Source: Antrihabitans stalactiti
GTDB lineage: Bacteria; Actinomycetota; Actinomycetes; Mycobacteriales; Mycobacteriaceae
DNA length: 64,000 nucleotides
NCBI RefSeq assembly: GCF_012932915.1
Contig: NZ_VCQU01000004.1
Location: 496,001 to 560,000, forward strand
Direction: 5' to 3'
Within the stretch, counting starts at the first letter, position 1; each line of letters opens with the position of its first letter. Positions 1 to 9,778 of this stretch are shown here, in pieces. Under the pieces are notes generated by a model. The model did no database searches. It was not told the origin of the DNA and saw only the letters and a program-made list of their open reading frames with translations. Made by a program: the position numbers and the translations under genes.

Positions 1-813
1 TTGCGTGTCGCACCACGGCAGGTCCGCTCGTCGGCGCTGTACGGAATCGTGGCAATCGCGACCGTGCAGGCCACCTTCTTCCTCGCGATCCAAAGTCTGT
101 CCGTCGGCGTCACGTTGATGATCCAGTTCCTCGCGCCGATCGTTGTGATCGGCTGGGAGTGGCTGGTCCGCGATATTCGACCCAGCACACTCACGATCCT
201 GGGCGCGGTCCTCGCCCTCGCCGGAGCGGTCCTGGTCATCGATGTCTTCGGGGCCACCGAGGTGAGCATCGAAGGCATCGCCTGGGCAGCGCTGTCGATG
301 CTCGGCAATGCGTGCTTCTTCCTGATGTCGACTCGGAGCGCTGGTTCGCCATCGCCGGTTGTGACGATGGCGTACGGCATGGTCTTCGCGGCGCTCGCGG
401 TCGGCGCTCTCGGCGTCACCGGCCTGTTCACCATGACGTTCGCGACCGATCCGGCGGTCCTCGCCAGCCACGATCTGCCCTGGATATTGCCGCTCGTGCT
501 GCTGATCACGATCAGTACGGTCGTCGCCTACCTGTGCGGAATCGCCGGCGTCGGCCTGATCGGCGCGACCCTCACCTCGCTCGTGCTGCTCACCGAAGTG
601 CTGTTCGGTGTCATCTCGTCATGGCTGCTGCTCGGTCAGACGATCTCGGTAATCCAGCTACTCGGCGGCTCGTGCATCGTCGGCGGCGTCGCAATCGCCA
701 GACTCGGCGGCGCGGGCGCTGCCGAACCGTTCATCGAGACGGTTGAGCCAACCGACGAAGCGCATACTCCGTCACCTCGATCAACGCCTCCTTCGCCGAT
801 TCGCGCGACCTAG
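1..813 (+). CDS. EamA/DMT-superfamily permease, 5' end cut off by the window
   Basis: Polytopic inner-membrane transporter of the drug/metabolite (EamA) superfamily; substrate unknown. The 270 visible residues are strongly hydrophobic, with about eight membrane segments and the typical ending of each EamA repeat (small, Gly/Ala-rich helices such as GAVLALAGAVLVI near residue 68). Family members have about 300 residues and ten helices, so the first one or two helices probably lie before base 1, and the TTG at base 1 is only an in-frame codon. A hydrophilic Pro/Thr/Ser tail follows the last helix. The 3' end overlaps the convergent GTPase gene by 83 bp, so no terminator separates them. Confidence 0.8.
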   Translation: MRVAPRQVRSSALYGIVAIATVQATFFLAIQSLSVGVTLMIQFLAPIVVIGWEWLVRDIRPSTLTILGAVLALAGAVLVIDVFGATEVSIEGIAWAALSMLGNACFFLMSTRSAGSPSPVVTMAYGMVFAALAVGALGVTGLFTMTFATDPAVLASHDLPWILPLVLLITISTVVAYLCGIAGVGLIGATLTSLVLLTEVLFGVISSWLLLGQTISVIQLLGGSCIVGGVAIARLGGAGAAEPFIETVEPTDEAHTPSPRSTPPSPIRAT

Positions 814-1306
814 CGTCGATGCTGATGATCGGGACGTCCGCGGAAATCGCGAGTGCGCGCCGAACGTCTTCGTGGTCGTGGCGCGGTGCACCATCGAACT
901 CGTTGATGGCGATCAAGAACGGCAATTCCCGCGCCTCGAAGAAGTCGATCGGCGCGAACGAATCGTCGAGCCGCTGAGTATCGATCAGCACGACCGCGCC
1001 GATCGCGCCACGCACGATGTCGTCCCACATGAACCAGAAACGGCTCTGCCCCGGCGTCCCGAACAAGTACAGGACCAGATCGTCGGACAGGCTGATGCGG
1101 CCGAAGTCCATCGCCACCGTCGTCGTCGACTTGTTCGGCGTCGAGGACAGATCGTCGAAGGATTCGCTGACGTTGGTCACGAGGGCTTCGGTTCGCAGCG
1201 GAACGATCTCGGACACCGCGCCGACCAACGTGGTCTTGCCGACGCCGAACCCTCCTGCGATCACAATCTTCGCCGAGGTCACTCGGTCAGATGTTGCGAA
1301 GTCCAC
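731..1306 (-). CDS. Conservon Ras-like GTPase (CvnD type)
   Basis: Small GTP-binding protein of 191 residues and last gene of a four-gene conservon. Visible motifs are the P-loop GGFGVGKTT (18-26), a Walker-B/G3 element FGTPGQ (82-87) and NEFD (135-138) in place of the usual NKxD guanine-specificity motif, as is common in bacterial MglA/CvnD proteins. Known conservons in Streptomyces form membrane-associated complexes that behave like G-protein-coupled signalling and affect development or antibiotic production. The start overlaps the DUF742 gene by 20 bp, implying translational coupling. The cytosolic or membrane-peripheral location is inferred from the family. Confidence 0.9.
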   Translation of the reverse strand: MDFATSDRVTSAKIVIAGGFGVGKTTLVGAVSEIVPLRTEALVTNVSESFDDLSSTPNKSTTTVAMDFGRISLSDDLVLYLFGTPGQSRFWFMWDDIVRGAIGAVVLIDTQRLDDSFAPIDFFEARELPFLIAINEFDGAPRHDHEDVRRALAISADVPIISIDARSRESAKEALIEVTEYALRRLAQPSR

Positions 1307-1661
1307 TGAGAACCCTTTCGATCAGCTCGCGGCGCTCGACATCGGTCGAATCGTCCCGCAATGTTGCGAGCACCTTCACGTGCCCGCTCGCAACCAGGTC
1401 GGCGACAAGTACCCGAGCCACACCCAACGGAATCACCGCGCGGGCCGCAATCTCGGCCACAGACGGCGATTCGCCGCACAGTGCGAGGATGGCTGCCTCG
1501 ACATCGCTCAGCTCCCAATGCTTGTTTCGCGCTCCCGGTAGCGCCTGGACCAGCGCCTCCAATGCCAGCTCCACGGCGGGCTGCGTTCGGCCGGACGTCA
1601 ACGAGTACGGCCGCACCAAACTTGGCCGATTCACCGGAACATCATGCTCGTGACTGTCCAT
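1287..1661 (-). CDS. DUF742 protein (CvnC type)
   Basis: A 124-residue DUF742 protein, the third conservon component. The typical N-terminal VRPYSLTSGR stretch lies near residues 16-25, and a winged-helix-like segment follows (SPSVAEIAARAVIPLGVARVL), ending in a GHVKVLATL strand. The start is placed at ATG 1661 (MDSHEHD), because longer readings run into the roadblock gene and lack family similarity. The stop overlaps the GTPase start. Function is not established beyond its place in conservon complexes. Confidence 0.85.
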   Translation of the reverse strand: MDSHEHDVPVNRPSLVRPYSLTSGRTQPAVELALEALVQALPGARNKHWELSDVEAAILALCGESPSVAEIAARAVIPLGVARVLVADLVASGHVKVLATLRDDSTDVERRELIERVLSGLRNI

Positions 1662-1674
1662 CCGACCTACCCCG

Positions 1675-2088
1675 TCACGGTCCCAGGTTCGTGCGCGGTG
1701 CTGCCTGGACGGCTTGCCCGACACGATCGACAAGAATCGCCATCTCGTATCCCACCTGGCCGATATCGCACGACGCACTCGTCAGCACCGCGAGAATCGA
1801 ACCGTCGCCGACGTTCATCGTCAACAAGTAGCCCTTCTCCATCTCGACGACCGTCTGCAGCACGCCGCCACCCCCGAACAGGTTCGACGCTCCGACGGAC
1901 AAGCTCGACAGACCCGAGGTCACTGCCGACAACTGTTCGGCGCGTTCGACAGGAAGTCGGTCGCTCGCCGACATCAGGAGACCGTCGGCCGACACGAGGA
2001 CCGCGTGCGTAACGCCCGGAACTTCGTTGGCGAAGTTCGACACCAGCCAGCCGAGTGATCGGTGGGCAGAACGGTCAGCGCTTGTCAT
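1675..2088 (-). CDS. Roadblock/LC7 domain protein (CvnB type)
   Basis: A 137-residue roadblock/LC7 protein, expected to pair with the Ras-like GTPase as a regulatory or GAP-like partner. The fold is recognisable from [22 protein letters not shown] near the N-terminus, then the Gly-rich loop LFGGGG and the strand pair [17 protein letters not shown]. The start is ATG 2088 (MTSADRS), which overlaps the end of the kinase gene by 14 bp. It precedes the DUF742 gene with a 13-bp gap. Confidence 0.9.
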   Translation of the reverse strand: MTSADRSAHRSLGWLVSNFANEVPGVTHAVLVSADGLLMSASDRLPVERAEQLSAVTSGLSSLSVGASNLFGGGGVLQTVVEMEKGYLLTMNVGDGSILAVLTSASCDIGQVGYEMAILVDRVGQAVQAAPRTNLGP

Positions 2089-4645
2089 CGCTCTCCTTCT
2101 TCGTTTCGTTCGGACGCGCAGCCCGACCGTCGCGCACACCTTTGAGGTGGCGGGTCAGATTAGCGCGAACGAGGTCGGGATTGGACGTGCCACTGCGCGG
2201 TCCGCCAGTTTGCGCACCAATCCCGCCAGGAACGAGGCGCTGTCCAGGCTGCCGCTGCGGTAGTCCTGTCACCGTGTTCTTTTCGACAGCCACATCGTGG
2301 CTGCGGTCTGCAGCGGACCAGCCTTCGTCACCGGCCGATCGCCAGCCAGTGGACGCCGCCGCATCGGGTGTGTTCACATCGGCCAGCCACGCCGTAGCGG
2401 TCACCATGCCTGCGAAAATCGGGGTCTCCGCGGACTTCGGGGAATCCTCGAAAACCGAGGCTGTGCTCGCCCGTTTGTAGCGATGAAGGGTGTCGCCGCG
2501 CGGATCGCCGAGCAGACTCCCGCCGGAGTCGTTGCCTGCATCCGCGGTCGGAATCAGTGCCGCACCCGCGCGACCCGGTTCTCGCACCGGCAGCGCCGAC
2601 CCGGCGGCGGATCCTGCCGCAATCCCGTTGCCCAACGCCGACGTGCCAGGTGTCCGTTGCGGCAGACCGCTCTGGACAGGTGCGGGCGGCGCGGCCACCG
2701 GCTCGGCGGGTCGTTCCGGGAGCGGGAGCAACGTCGGCGGCAAGTGCACGCTTGCCGTGACACCGGCGTTGGTTTCGCGGTCCGCGCTCGGCCGCAGGCG
2801 GACCGTGATGCCGTACCGCGCCGCAAGCTTGGCCACCACGAACAGGCCCATTCGACGCGTTGTCTCGACGGTGACCTCGGCATCGATCGCCAGGCGCTCG
2901 TTGATCGACGTCAACTGATCACGGGGAATGCCCACGCCCGAGTCGGCGAGCTCGACGAGCAGCCCGCCGTCGACCGCACGAGCGAACATGAACACGACCT
3001 CGGTATCGCGCGGTGAGGCTCGCAACGCGTTCTCGACCAGTTCGGCGAACAAATGGACCACGTCGGTCGCCGCAGCGGACGCGACACCGTACTTCGGCGC
3101 TACGCCGATCCGAACTCGGTGGTAGTCCTCGACCTCGGACATCGCGGCGCGCAGAACGTCGCCGATCTCGACCGACCCGGGCTGGCCCTGCCGCGGCCTG
3201 GTGCCCGCGAGCACCAGCAGGTTGTCGCTGTTTCGGCGCATTCTCGCCGCAAGGTGATCGAGCTCGAAGAGGTTGTTGAGCCGCGCAGGATCCTTCTCGT
3301 CGAACTCGAGCTTCTCGATCATTCCGAGCTGACGATCGATCAGCACCCTGCTGCGGCGAGCCATCGTTTCGAACATCTCGTTGATCTGCAGCCGAAGTTG
3401 CGCCTGGCCGCCTGCAAGCCGCAGCGCCTGACCGTGCATGTCGTCGACCGCTCTGGCCAGCTGGCCGATCTCCTCGGTCGTATGAATAGGTACCGGCTCG
3501 ACCTGGAGGTCCTCGATGGTCGCACCCGAATCGATGCGGCTGAGTTCACCGGCCAGATCGTGGTGTGCGACTCGGAGGGTGCCGTCGCGAAGACGACTGA
3601 TGGGTCGAACCAGCGAACGCGCGACAAGAATGGCGAACAACAGTGCAGCGAGGAGACAGACCAGGACGATCAGACTGTTGCGAATGGCTGCCGTCCTGGC
3701 GGCGTCGGCGCGGTCGGTGACCACTGCACTCATCTCGGCGCCCGCCTGCCGATAGAGCCCGTCCAAAATGTCCTTGCTGTTGTACAGCAGCGCCGCCAGC
3801 TTCGTCGACGCATCGACGGCGTCCTTCTTCTGCGAGAACTCCAGCAGGACCAGATCGCAGTTTTCGGCGTTCGACTTCAGCTGTTGGACGCGGTCGTTCG
3901 CCTCCGGGAACGAATGTTCCAAGCTGTCCAACAACGCTTGTTCACCGCCCGAGGCGCGCAGAACCGCGACAGCCGCAGCGGGATCATTGGGGTCGGCCAT
4001 CGCGCTGATTCCCGACGTCGCGAAGTTGAACAGCTGCCGCCCAGCCGCCCACGAGTCGATCAATTTGGTCTTTGCGACAACGACTTCGCTGTTGTGAATC
4101 GGCTTGACGATCCCGTCGACCGCCTGCGTCGCACTGGCTGCGATGGCGTTGCGTGCGTCGGCGATCTGCTTGATGCGTGCGACCACCGCCGCCCGGTCGG
4201 TCGTACCCGCATCGCTCGTGATCGACACGAGTCGGTCGCCGGTCGTCACCATCGCCCGCAAGGCGGAGGCGACATCGGTGTCCAGATCACCATCGGCGAG
4301 TTCGGCCTTCGCCTCGCTGATTCGCTTCTTCAGAACCTCGAGATCCTCGGCTTGTGGCGGGCGTCCCGGATTGGCCAGCTGAGCAGCCCACGTTGTGGTC
4401 GCGACCTCGAAATCGAGGATCAGCGGAATCGTGGCAACCCGATCAGCGGCTCGTTGGAGGTCGTTCGCATCGCCGAGCGAGGTGGTCACGCGGACGAGAC
4501 CGAGGACGAGCGCCGCCGCAAGTGGCACCGCCACGACCGCGGTCACCTTCCAGCGGACGCCCCATTGCTCGATGTTCCACCATCGAGGTCTGGACTCTTT
4601 TGGTTTCACGCGGACGGGCTTGCTGCTGTCGGTCATTCTGCTCAC
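2075..4645 (-). CDS. Nitrate/nitrite-sensor-like histidine kinase (CvnA type)
   Basis: Membrane sensor kinase heading the conservon (856 residues). A transmembrane helix at about 34-55 and another at about 323-346 bracket an extracytoplasmic helical domain of NIT type. A HAMP linker (about 347-405), a helical segment containing His463 ([12 protein letters not shown]) and an HATPase domain with N-box [11 protein letters not shown] (531-541) and G1 box DSGVGI (568-573) follow. Residues after about 640 are Pro/Ala-rich and probably disordered. Two starts compete: GTG 4645 and ATG 4636. As in other conservon kinases no response regulator is adjacent, so output probably runs through the GTPase module. 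The ligand is unknown. Confidence 0.88.
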   Translation of the reverse strand: MSRMTDSSKPVRVKPKESRPRWWNIEQWGVRWKVTAVVAVPLAAALVLGLVRVTTSLGDANDLQRAADRVATIPLILDFEVATTTWAAQLANPGRPPQAEDLEVLKKRISEAKAELADGDLDTDVASALRAMVTTGDRLVSITSDAGTTDRAAVVARIKQIADARNAIAASATQAVDGIVKPIHNSEVVVAKTKLIDSWAAGRQLFNFATSGISAMADPNDPAAAVAVLRASGGEQALLDSLEHSFPEANDRVQQLKSNAENCDLVLLEFSQKKDAVDASTKLAALLYNSKDILDGLYRQAGAEMSAVVTDRADAARTAAIRNSLIVLVCLLAALLFAILVARSLVRPISRLRDGTLRVAHHDLAGELSRIDSGATIEDLQVEPVPIHTTEEIGQLARAVDDMHGQALRLAGGQAQLRLQINEMFETMARRSRVLIDRQLGMIEKLEFDEKDPARLNNLFELDHLAARMRRNSDNLLVLAGTRPRQGQPGSVEIGDVLRAAMSEVEDYHRVRIGVAPKYGVASAAATDVVHLFAELVENALRASPRDTEVVFMFARAVDGGLLVELADSGVGIPRDQLTSINERLAIDAEVTVETTRRMGLFVVAKLAARYGITVRLRPSADRETNAGVTASVHLPPTLLPLPERPAEPVAAPPAPVQSGLPQRTPGTSALGNGIAAGSAAGSALPVREPGRAGAALIPTADAGNDSGGSLLGDPRGDTLHRYKRASTASVFEDSPKSAETPIFAGMVTATAWLADVNTPDAAASTGWRSAGDEGWSAADRSHDVAVEKNTVTGLPQRQPGQRLVPGGIGAQTGGPRSGTSNPDLVRANLTRHLKGVRDGRAARPNETKKESDDKR

Positions 4646-4782
4646 TTTCCACCAGGTTCGACACCGAACAAGTCCCCCACGACGGAACCCGGCATGTTGC
4701 TATTGAACAGTAGCGGGGCGCCTGTCGCCGTCCAAGTTCGTGCTGACGGGACTTCGACCACGCTCTCGATGAGCAGAAACGC

Positions 4783-6618
4783 CTACCTCGTGTTGTTGCT
4801 CACTCTGCGCTGGACCGCAGCAATCTCGCGCACACCATCGGCGAGCAAGCTGCGGTTGATCGGCGACAATTCCGACATCGTGACGATGTCGCCAGGCGGA
4901 TGGCCATCGGCGATCTGAGCAACTTGGTGCGCCATCCGCAACGTCTGCAACAGCGCGAACACCTCGTTCAACGTCTTCGCGTCGGGCTCGGTCAGCAGAC
5001 CGTTTCCTGCCGCAGCCTCGAGCCGTGCGGGCGTGGACGCGGATGCGATGCCCACGGTGAGACCGCCCCACCGCGCCAGATTCACGATGGGCGTGACCGC
5101 ATGAGCCTTCAGATCGAACGTGCCACCGCGGCGGGAAAGCACATCGCGCAGCGAGCGCATCCGCGCCTTGTCCGACAGCGCATTGAGCAGTTGCAATCGA
5201 AGAGCGTTGGGATGGTCGGTCCGCATGCGTCGGTACGCGGCAGGGACCGTGTGCTGTGCGACATCGCCCCAGACCACGCGACCGTCCACCAACAACGACG
5301 ACATCACCAGACCGCGGTCTTTCAGCGGGTCGTCGAGCCACTCCTCGGTCGCACGTGCCCATTCACTTGCAGAGCGAGCGAACCGCGGTTTGCTCGCGAT
5401 CGCGCCATTGCTGTCGGCGGGCAGCCCGCAGGCATCGAGGATGGTGTGGACGCGTCCGGCGAGGCGAAGGAGCCGACCCTTCTCCGGTGCCAGCTCGTCC
5501 GCCCACGACAAGGCGCTGTCGACATCCGACGACGGCATCGCTTCACGCCGCGCGATGCTGCCGAGTGAGAGCCACGCGAACTTCGACCGCGGCAGCCCGA
5601 CCGACGTTGCGAGGGACAGTTCCAACGCCCGCCGCACCACGCTGTCGATGACGACCGACAGGATTCCGCTGGTAGCCGACGCGTCCGTGCCACCCCGAAA
5701 CAAATCGACCGCCAGGTCCGCAATCCCAGTCGACACCGCCTGCAGCTCGGCTGCGTCTGTCGCGAGACCGATGGAGCGTCGCAACAGGAAGCTTTGCCGC
5801 GTGGATGCGGCGAGCAGGTCGGCGTCCTCGACGACTCCGAGGACCTGTCGGTGCTGGGTCAGGACCGGCATGTGCCGCAGCCCGATCTCCAGCATGTCCA
5901 TCAAGACGGTCGACGCGAGCCGGTCGGCCGTGACGTAGTGCGCCGGTGCGCTCATCACGACCCGAATCGGCACATCGACGCCGACGCCTGCCGCGACGAC
6001 TCGGGTCCGCAGGTCTCGGTCGGTGAAGATGCCGTACTCGCCGTCGCTCAGCGGGATCAATACGTAGGAGCTGTGATTGGCCGTCATGTGTTTCACGGCG
6101 TCGCGGACACTCGTGTCCGGCGTGGTGAAGACCGGTTCCGCGCGGACCAAGTCACCGACCGGCCGGCGCGATGCCGGACCCTCCACCGCACTTCGCTTGC
6201 CCGACATCGTGCCCCACGCCGACGATGCCAAAAAGGAGAGTCCGCTCGGCTGCGCGAACACCGGGCGGACAAGTTCACCGGGAAGTCGTAACAACGTGCT
6301 CGGCTCGGTGGCCTGTGCCTTGAACTGCACGTCGCCGTCGGTCAGCAGCGGGAAGAAGCCGAAGATTCCGCCGGTCGAAATAGTGTCGATCTGTCCGGCC
6401 GCGATCTGATCGTCGCCGGTGTGCAGCAACGTCACCTGGCCGGAACACACCATCCAGATCTCGTCCGGCACGTGAGACGTGTAATCCACGACGACGGACC
6501 CGACAGCGAATTCGTGCCGGGACGCCGCCGCCGCGAGCTCGTCGAGCGCGCTCGGTGTCATCGACTGGAACGGTGGATGATCAGCCAAGAACGCAGCGAC
6601 CTCGGGCGCCGGTGTCAC
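4783..6618 (-). CDS. Cyclic-nucleotide-binding/CBS/DUF294 nucleotidyltransferase-like regulator
   Basis: A 611-residue signalling protein, last gene of the choline operon (7 bp after the GMC gene, GTG start). Domains in order are a cNMP-binding fold (about 15-130), two CBS motifs (about 153-210 and 220-275), and a DUF294 nucleotidyltransferase-like domain with GSIARRE (353-359) and SSDVDSA (363-369), the pattern of GlnD-type nucleotidyltransferases. A helical C-terminal domain follows (about 490-605). CBS pairs usually bind adenosine nucleotides. Together the domains suggest a protein-modifying or nucleotide-sensing controller of the neighbouring permease or enzymes, but target and ligand are inference. 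Confidence 0.85.
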   Translation of the reverse strand: MTPAPEVAAFLADHPPFQSMTPSALDELAAAASRHEFAVGSVVVDYTSHVPDEIWMVCSGQVTLLHTGDDQIAAGQIDTISTGGIFGFFPLLTDGDVQFKAQATEPSTLLRLPGELVRPVFAQPSGLSFLASSAWGTMSGKRSAVEGPASRRPVGDLVRAEPVFTTPDTSVRDAVKHMTANHSSYVLIPLSDGEYGIFTDRDLRTRVVAAGVGVDVPIRVVMSAPAHYVTADRLASTVLMDMLEIGLRHMPVLTQHRQVLGVVEDADLLAASTRQSFLLRRSIGLATDAAELQAVSTGIADLAVDLFRGGTDASATSGILSVVIDSVVRRALELSLATSVGLPRSKFAWLSLGSIARREAMPSSDVDSALSWADELAPEKGRLLRLAGRVHTILDACGLPADSNGAIASKPRFARSASEWARATEEWLDDPLKDRGLVMSSLLVDGRVVWGDVAQHTVPAAYRRMRTDHPNALRLQLLNALSDKARMRSLRDVLSRRGGTFDLKAHAVTPIVNLARWGGLTVGIASASTPARLEAAAGNGLLTEPDAKTLNEVFALLQTLRMAHQVAQIADGHPPGDIVTMSELSPINRSLLADGVREIAAVQRRVSNNTR

Positions 6619-6625
6619 ATCGGCC

Positions 6626-8179
6626 TCACCTTCCGCGAATGAGGTCCGCGCACTTCTCCGCCATCGTCATCACCGTGATGTTCGGGTTGATCGCCGGCAA
6701 CTTCGGCATCGCGGATGCATCGACGACACGCAGATTGTGCACGCCCTTGACCCGCAACTCGGGGTCGAGAACGGCCATCGGATCATCGACCGCCCCCATC
6801 CGAGCGGTACCAGCCGGGTGGTACACGGTGTTGTGGGTCTTGTGGATGTAGTCGAGCAACTCCTCGTCGGTGGTCGCCGCTGGACCGGGTGCAAGCTCGC
6901 GGGCGATCCACTCGCGCAACGGTTCCTGCTCGGCGATCTTGCGTGCCAATCGAATTCCGGCAAGCATGACCCGCTCGTCGTGACCGTCCGGGTCGGTGAA
7001 ATACCGCGGATCGACCTTCGCCCGATCCCGAAAATCGCGCGAGCGCAGCCGCACCGTCCCCCGTGATCGCCCCTGGGTGACGTTCGGCGTGAGGCAGAAA
7101 CCGTTGTCTGTCGTGGGATAACCCCAGCGCAGCGTGTTCATGTCGAACGGCACGCTGCCATAGTGCATCATCAGGTCCGGCTGAGTCAGTCCTTCTTCGG
7201 TGGTCGCGAAGAGGCCGATCTCCCACCATTGGGTCGACGTTGTGACCATCGGCTTCGACGCCTCGTAGAACACCAGCCCCTCGACATGGTCGTCGAGGTT
7301 CGCGCCCACCCCCGGCGAGTCGACGCGAACCCTGATGCCGTGTTCGCGAAGGTGCACCGTCGGACCGATTCCCGACAGCATCAACAACTTCGGGGTATCG
7401 ATGGCGCCGGCGGTGACCACGACCTCGCGCCTGGCGTTGACCGTGTCGTAGCCGGTGAGGTCAGGGCGCTGGTACCGAACGCCGGTCGCCGTCAGCGAAT
7501 CGTCGATCAGGATTTCCGAGATCCAGCAGTTCGTACGGACCTCGAGATTCTTGCGGGTATCGAGGATCGGATGCAGGTAGGCGTGTGACGTCGACTGGCG
7601 CGAACCATCTTCGCCCGCGTTGATCTGGAACCAACCAGCACCGTTGAGAACTGTTGTGCCACGGTTGAACTGAACGGTCGGCAACCCGACCTTCGCCGCC
7701 GCATCGATCACCGCTTGCCCGCATGGGTCGTTGGGCGGAACATCTCGGATCCGGACCGGTCCGTCGTGACCGTGCTGGTCGCCTGGCGCGTCGTTGTTCT
7801 CCAGCCTGGTCACGTATTTCAGTACGTCACGAGCACCCCACCCCTTGGCACCCATCGCTTCCCACTCGTCCAGCCCCTCGGCAGGCGGCCAGAACGCGAT
7901 ACACGAATTGTGCGACGAGCAGCCGCCGAGCACCTTCGCCCGAGCGTGCCGCATAAAGCTGTTGCCCTTTTCCTGCGGCTCGATCGGGTAGTCCCAGTCG
8001 TAGCCCGAATCGAGTAGGTGCATCCATTCGGCCAGCACGAGAATGTTCTGGTCGCCGACATCGGACGGTCCGGCCTCGACGAGACACACGGTGACGGACG
8101 GGTCCTCACTCAGGCGCGCCGCGAGGGCGCAGCCAGCCGTGCCGCCGCCGGCGATCACATAGTCGAAGGTGTCTGCCAT
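6626..8179 (-). CDS. GMC-family FAD oxidoreductase, choline-dehydrogenase type
   Basis: Flavoprotein of 517 residues predicted to oxidise choline to betaine aldehyde. The FAD-binding Rossmann motif GGGTAG lies at 11-16, the GMC signature around GGCSSHNSC near residue 85, and the C-terminal catalytic region carries YHPAGTARMG (His about 454) and INPNIT (about 497-500), the usual His/Asn pair of the family. Family length is normal. Substrate is inferred from context: a permease lies 6 bp upstream and a betaine-aldehyde-type dehydrogenase and betaine-demethylating enzymes are in the same operon. Other GMC alcohol oxidases cannot be excluded from sequence alone. Confidence 0.85.
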   Translation of the reverse strand: MADTFDYVIAGGGTAGCALAARLSEDPSVTVCLVEAGPSDVGDQNILVLAEWMHLLDSGYDWDYPIEPQEKGNSFMRHARAKVLGGCSSHNSCIAFWPPAEGLDEWEAMGAKGWGARDVLKYVTRLENNDAPGDQHGHDGPVRIRDVPPNDPCGQAVIDAAAKVGLPTVQFNRGTTVLNGAGWFQINAGEDGSRQSTSHAYLHPILDTRKNLEVRTNCWISEILIDDSLTATGVRYQRPDLTGYDTVNARREVVVTAGAIDTPKLLMLSGIGPTVHLREHGIRVRVDSPGVGANLDDHVEGLVFYEASKPMVTTSTQWWEIGLFATTEEGLTQPDLMMHYGSVPFDMNTLRWGYPTTDNGFCLTPNVTQGRSRGTVRLRSRDFRDRAKVDPRYFTDPDGHDERVMLAGIRLARKIAEQEPLREWIARELAPGPAATTDEELLDYIHKTHNTVYHPAGTARMGAVDDPMAVLDPELRVKGVHNLRVVDASAMPKLPAINPNITVMTMAEKCADLIRGR

Positions 8180-8185
8180 CGCAGC

Positions 8186-9709
8186 TCACTCCTTCGCTTC
8201 GGCGGCGTGCGAGGCCAACGTCCCGATGTGGTTGCGGCCCTTGACGCCGTACCAGAGCAGACCGAGCCCGAGGATTACACCGATGTAGACGAACGCACCC
8301 CAGGTGTTGTACCAAGGCGAGCCGTAGACCGCCTCGCGCGGCCAGGCAAGGTTCAAGGCCATCGCGACCCCCCACACCACAGCCACGATGTTGACGAGCA
8401 TCCCCCATTTGCCCATCGTGAAGTAGCCGCCTGCCTTGAGGTCCTTCGGCGGCCACTCCCCTTTGAGGCGCTTCTTCAGCAGCGGTCCGGTCACCATGAG
8501 GTAGGCCAGGTAGATCATGATGATCGCGATCGACGTGAGCACCGTGAAGATCTTCGGCTGACCGATGTTCACCACGAGAATGGCAATGGCGATCACGCCG
8601 ATCACGACCGCCGGAACGATCGGGGTCTGGTGTTTCGGATGGACCCGAGCGAGCTTCTCGCCGAACGGAAGTGCGTTGTCGCGCGCCATGGCGAACGTCA
8701 GTCGAATCGCTGCTGTGTGGACGGCGAGCGAGCAGACCGTCACGGCGACGACGATGCAGATCAGGAAGATGGTGCCGAGCGGGCCCCACATGACCTGTTC
8801 GACGATGTACTGCAGGCTGCCGTCGGAGCTGCCGATCTTCGGGTCGTTCAGGTCGGGCGCGGCCATGACGGCGAACACCAAGATCGCACCGCCGATGACG
8901 AACGAGGCCAGGATTGCTCGCAGAATGGCCTTCGGTGCGGTGCGACGAGGTTCGACCGTCTCCTCCCCGAGCGAACTCGCGGTGTCGAAGCCGTACATGA
9001 CGTACCCCGACGCGAGCGAGGCGATGAGGAACGCGCCCAGGTAGCCGCCACTTTCACCGGCGCCGTAGCCGTTGGTGGAGAAGAAGATATCGGGACCGCG
9101 GTCGATGTTGAGGGCGAGGATGAAGGCGATGAGCACCGCCGCGATGAGTTCGATAAAGACGCCTGCGCTGTTGATCATCGCCATCAGCCGGACGCTCCAC
9201 GCGTTGACCGCTGTGGTGAAGACGATCCAGATGGTGCCGAGCAGCACCGCGTTTGCGGCGAAATCCTTCGCACCGGAGCCGTCGCCGATGATCTGGAAGC
9301 CACTCCACAGCCGTGGCAGATTGAGTTGCAACGCGAGTACGACGGCGGACAACGTCACGATGGACGCGGTCAGCATCAGCCAGCCCGATGCCCAGCCGAC
9401 GATTTTGCTGCCGAGGATCTTGGCCCAGTTGTAGACGGATCCGGCTACGGGATACTTCGCCGCGAGCTCCATGAAGCACAACGCGACAGCCATTTGGCCG
9501 ACGAAAACGATCGGCCACGACCACAAATAAGCGGGTCCGGCTGTGCCGAACCCGAAGTAGAACAGTTGGAAAGTGCCGGTGAGGATCGAGATGTAACTGA
9601 CGCCCGCCGCGAAGCTGGCGAACTTGCCGATGCTGCGGTCGAGGGATTCCTTGTAGCCGAAATCCTCCATCCCGTTGTCTCCCGACAAACCCTCGGTTTG
9701 CAGTGCCAT
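8186..9709 (-). CDS. APC-superfamily permease, probable choline/betaine or amine uptake
   Basis: Integral membrane transporter of 507 residues with about twelve hydrophobic helices and the amino acid-polyamine-organocation pattern: SYISILTGTFQLF in helix 1, the glycine-rich break GFGTAGPAYLW, then PVAGSVYNWAKILGSK after helix 2. It resembles bacterial GABA/amine permeases. It lies between the aldehyde dehydrogenase (69 bp upstream) and the choline dehydrogenase (6 bp downstream), so it probably imports the pathway substrate. Choline, glycine betaine or ethanolamine are all possible. The start is ATG 9709. Confidence 0.85.
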   Translation of the reverse strand: MALQTEGLSGDNGMEDFGYKESLDRSIGKFASFAAGVSYISILTGTFQLFYFGFGTAGPAYLWSWPIVFVGQMAVALCFMELAAKYPVAGSVYNWAKILGSKIVGWASGWLMLTASIVTLSAVVLALQLNLPRLWSGFQIIGDGSGAKDFAANAVLLGTIWIVFTTAVNAWSVRLMAMINSAGVFIELIAAVLIAFILALNIDRGPDIFFSTNGYGAGESGGYLGAFLIASLASGYVMYGFDTASSLGEETVEPRRTAPKAILRAILASFVIGGAILVFAVMAAPDLNDPKIGSSDGSLQYIVEQVMWGPLGTIFLICIVVAVTVCSLAVHTAAIRLTFAMARDNALPFGEKLARVHPKHQTPIVPAVVIGVIAIAILVVNIGQPKIFTVLTSIAIIMIYLAYLMVTGPLLKKRLKGEWPPKDLKAGGYFTMGKWGMLVNIVAVVWGVAMALNLAWPREAVYGSPWYNTWGAFVYIGVILGLGLLWYGVKGRNHIGTLASHAAEAKE

Positions 9710-9778
9710 GGTCTGATGCCTCTCTCCAGACGTGCGGGGCCGGGACTGGGCGTTCCGACCGAATGACGCTCGCGACGG

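Noticed and set aside
3053-4918. Plus-strand open frame of 621 codons opposite the histidine kinase
   Set aside because: It is antisense to a gene with clear domain motifs, has no family resemblance and crosses the start of that gene.
8018-9766. Plus-strand 582-codon frame opposite the APC permease
   Set aside because: Composition is that of an antisense shadow (Asp/His/Arg-rich), with no recognisable domain.
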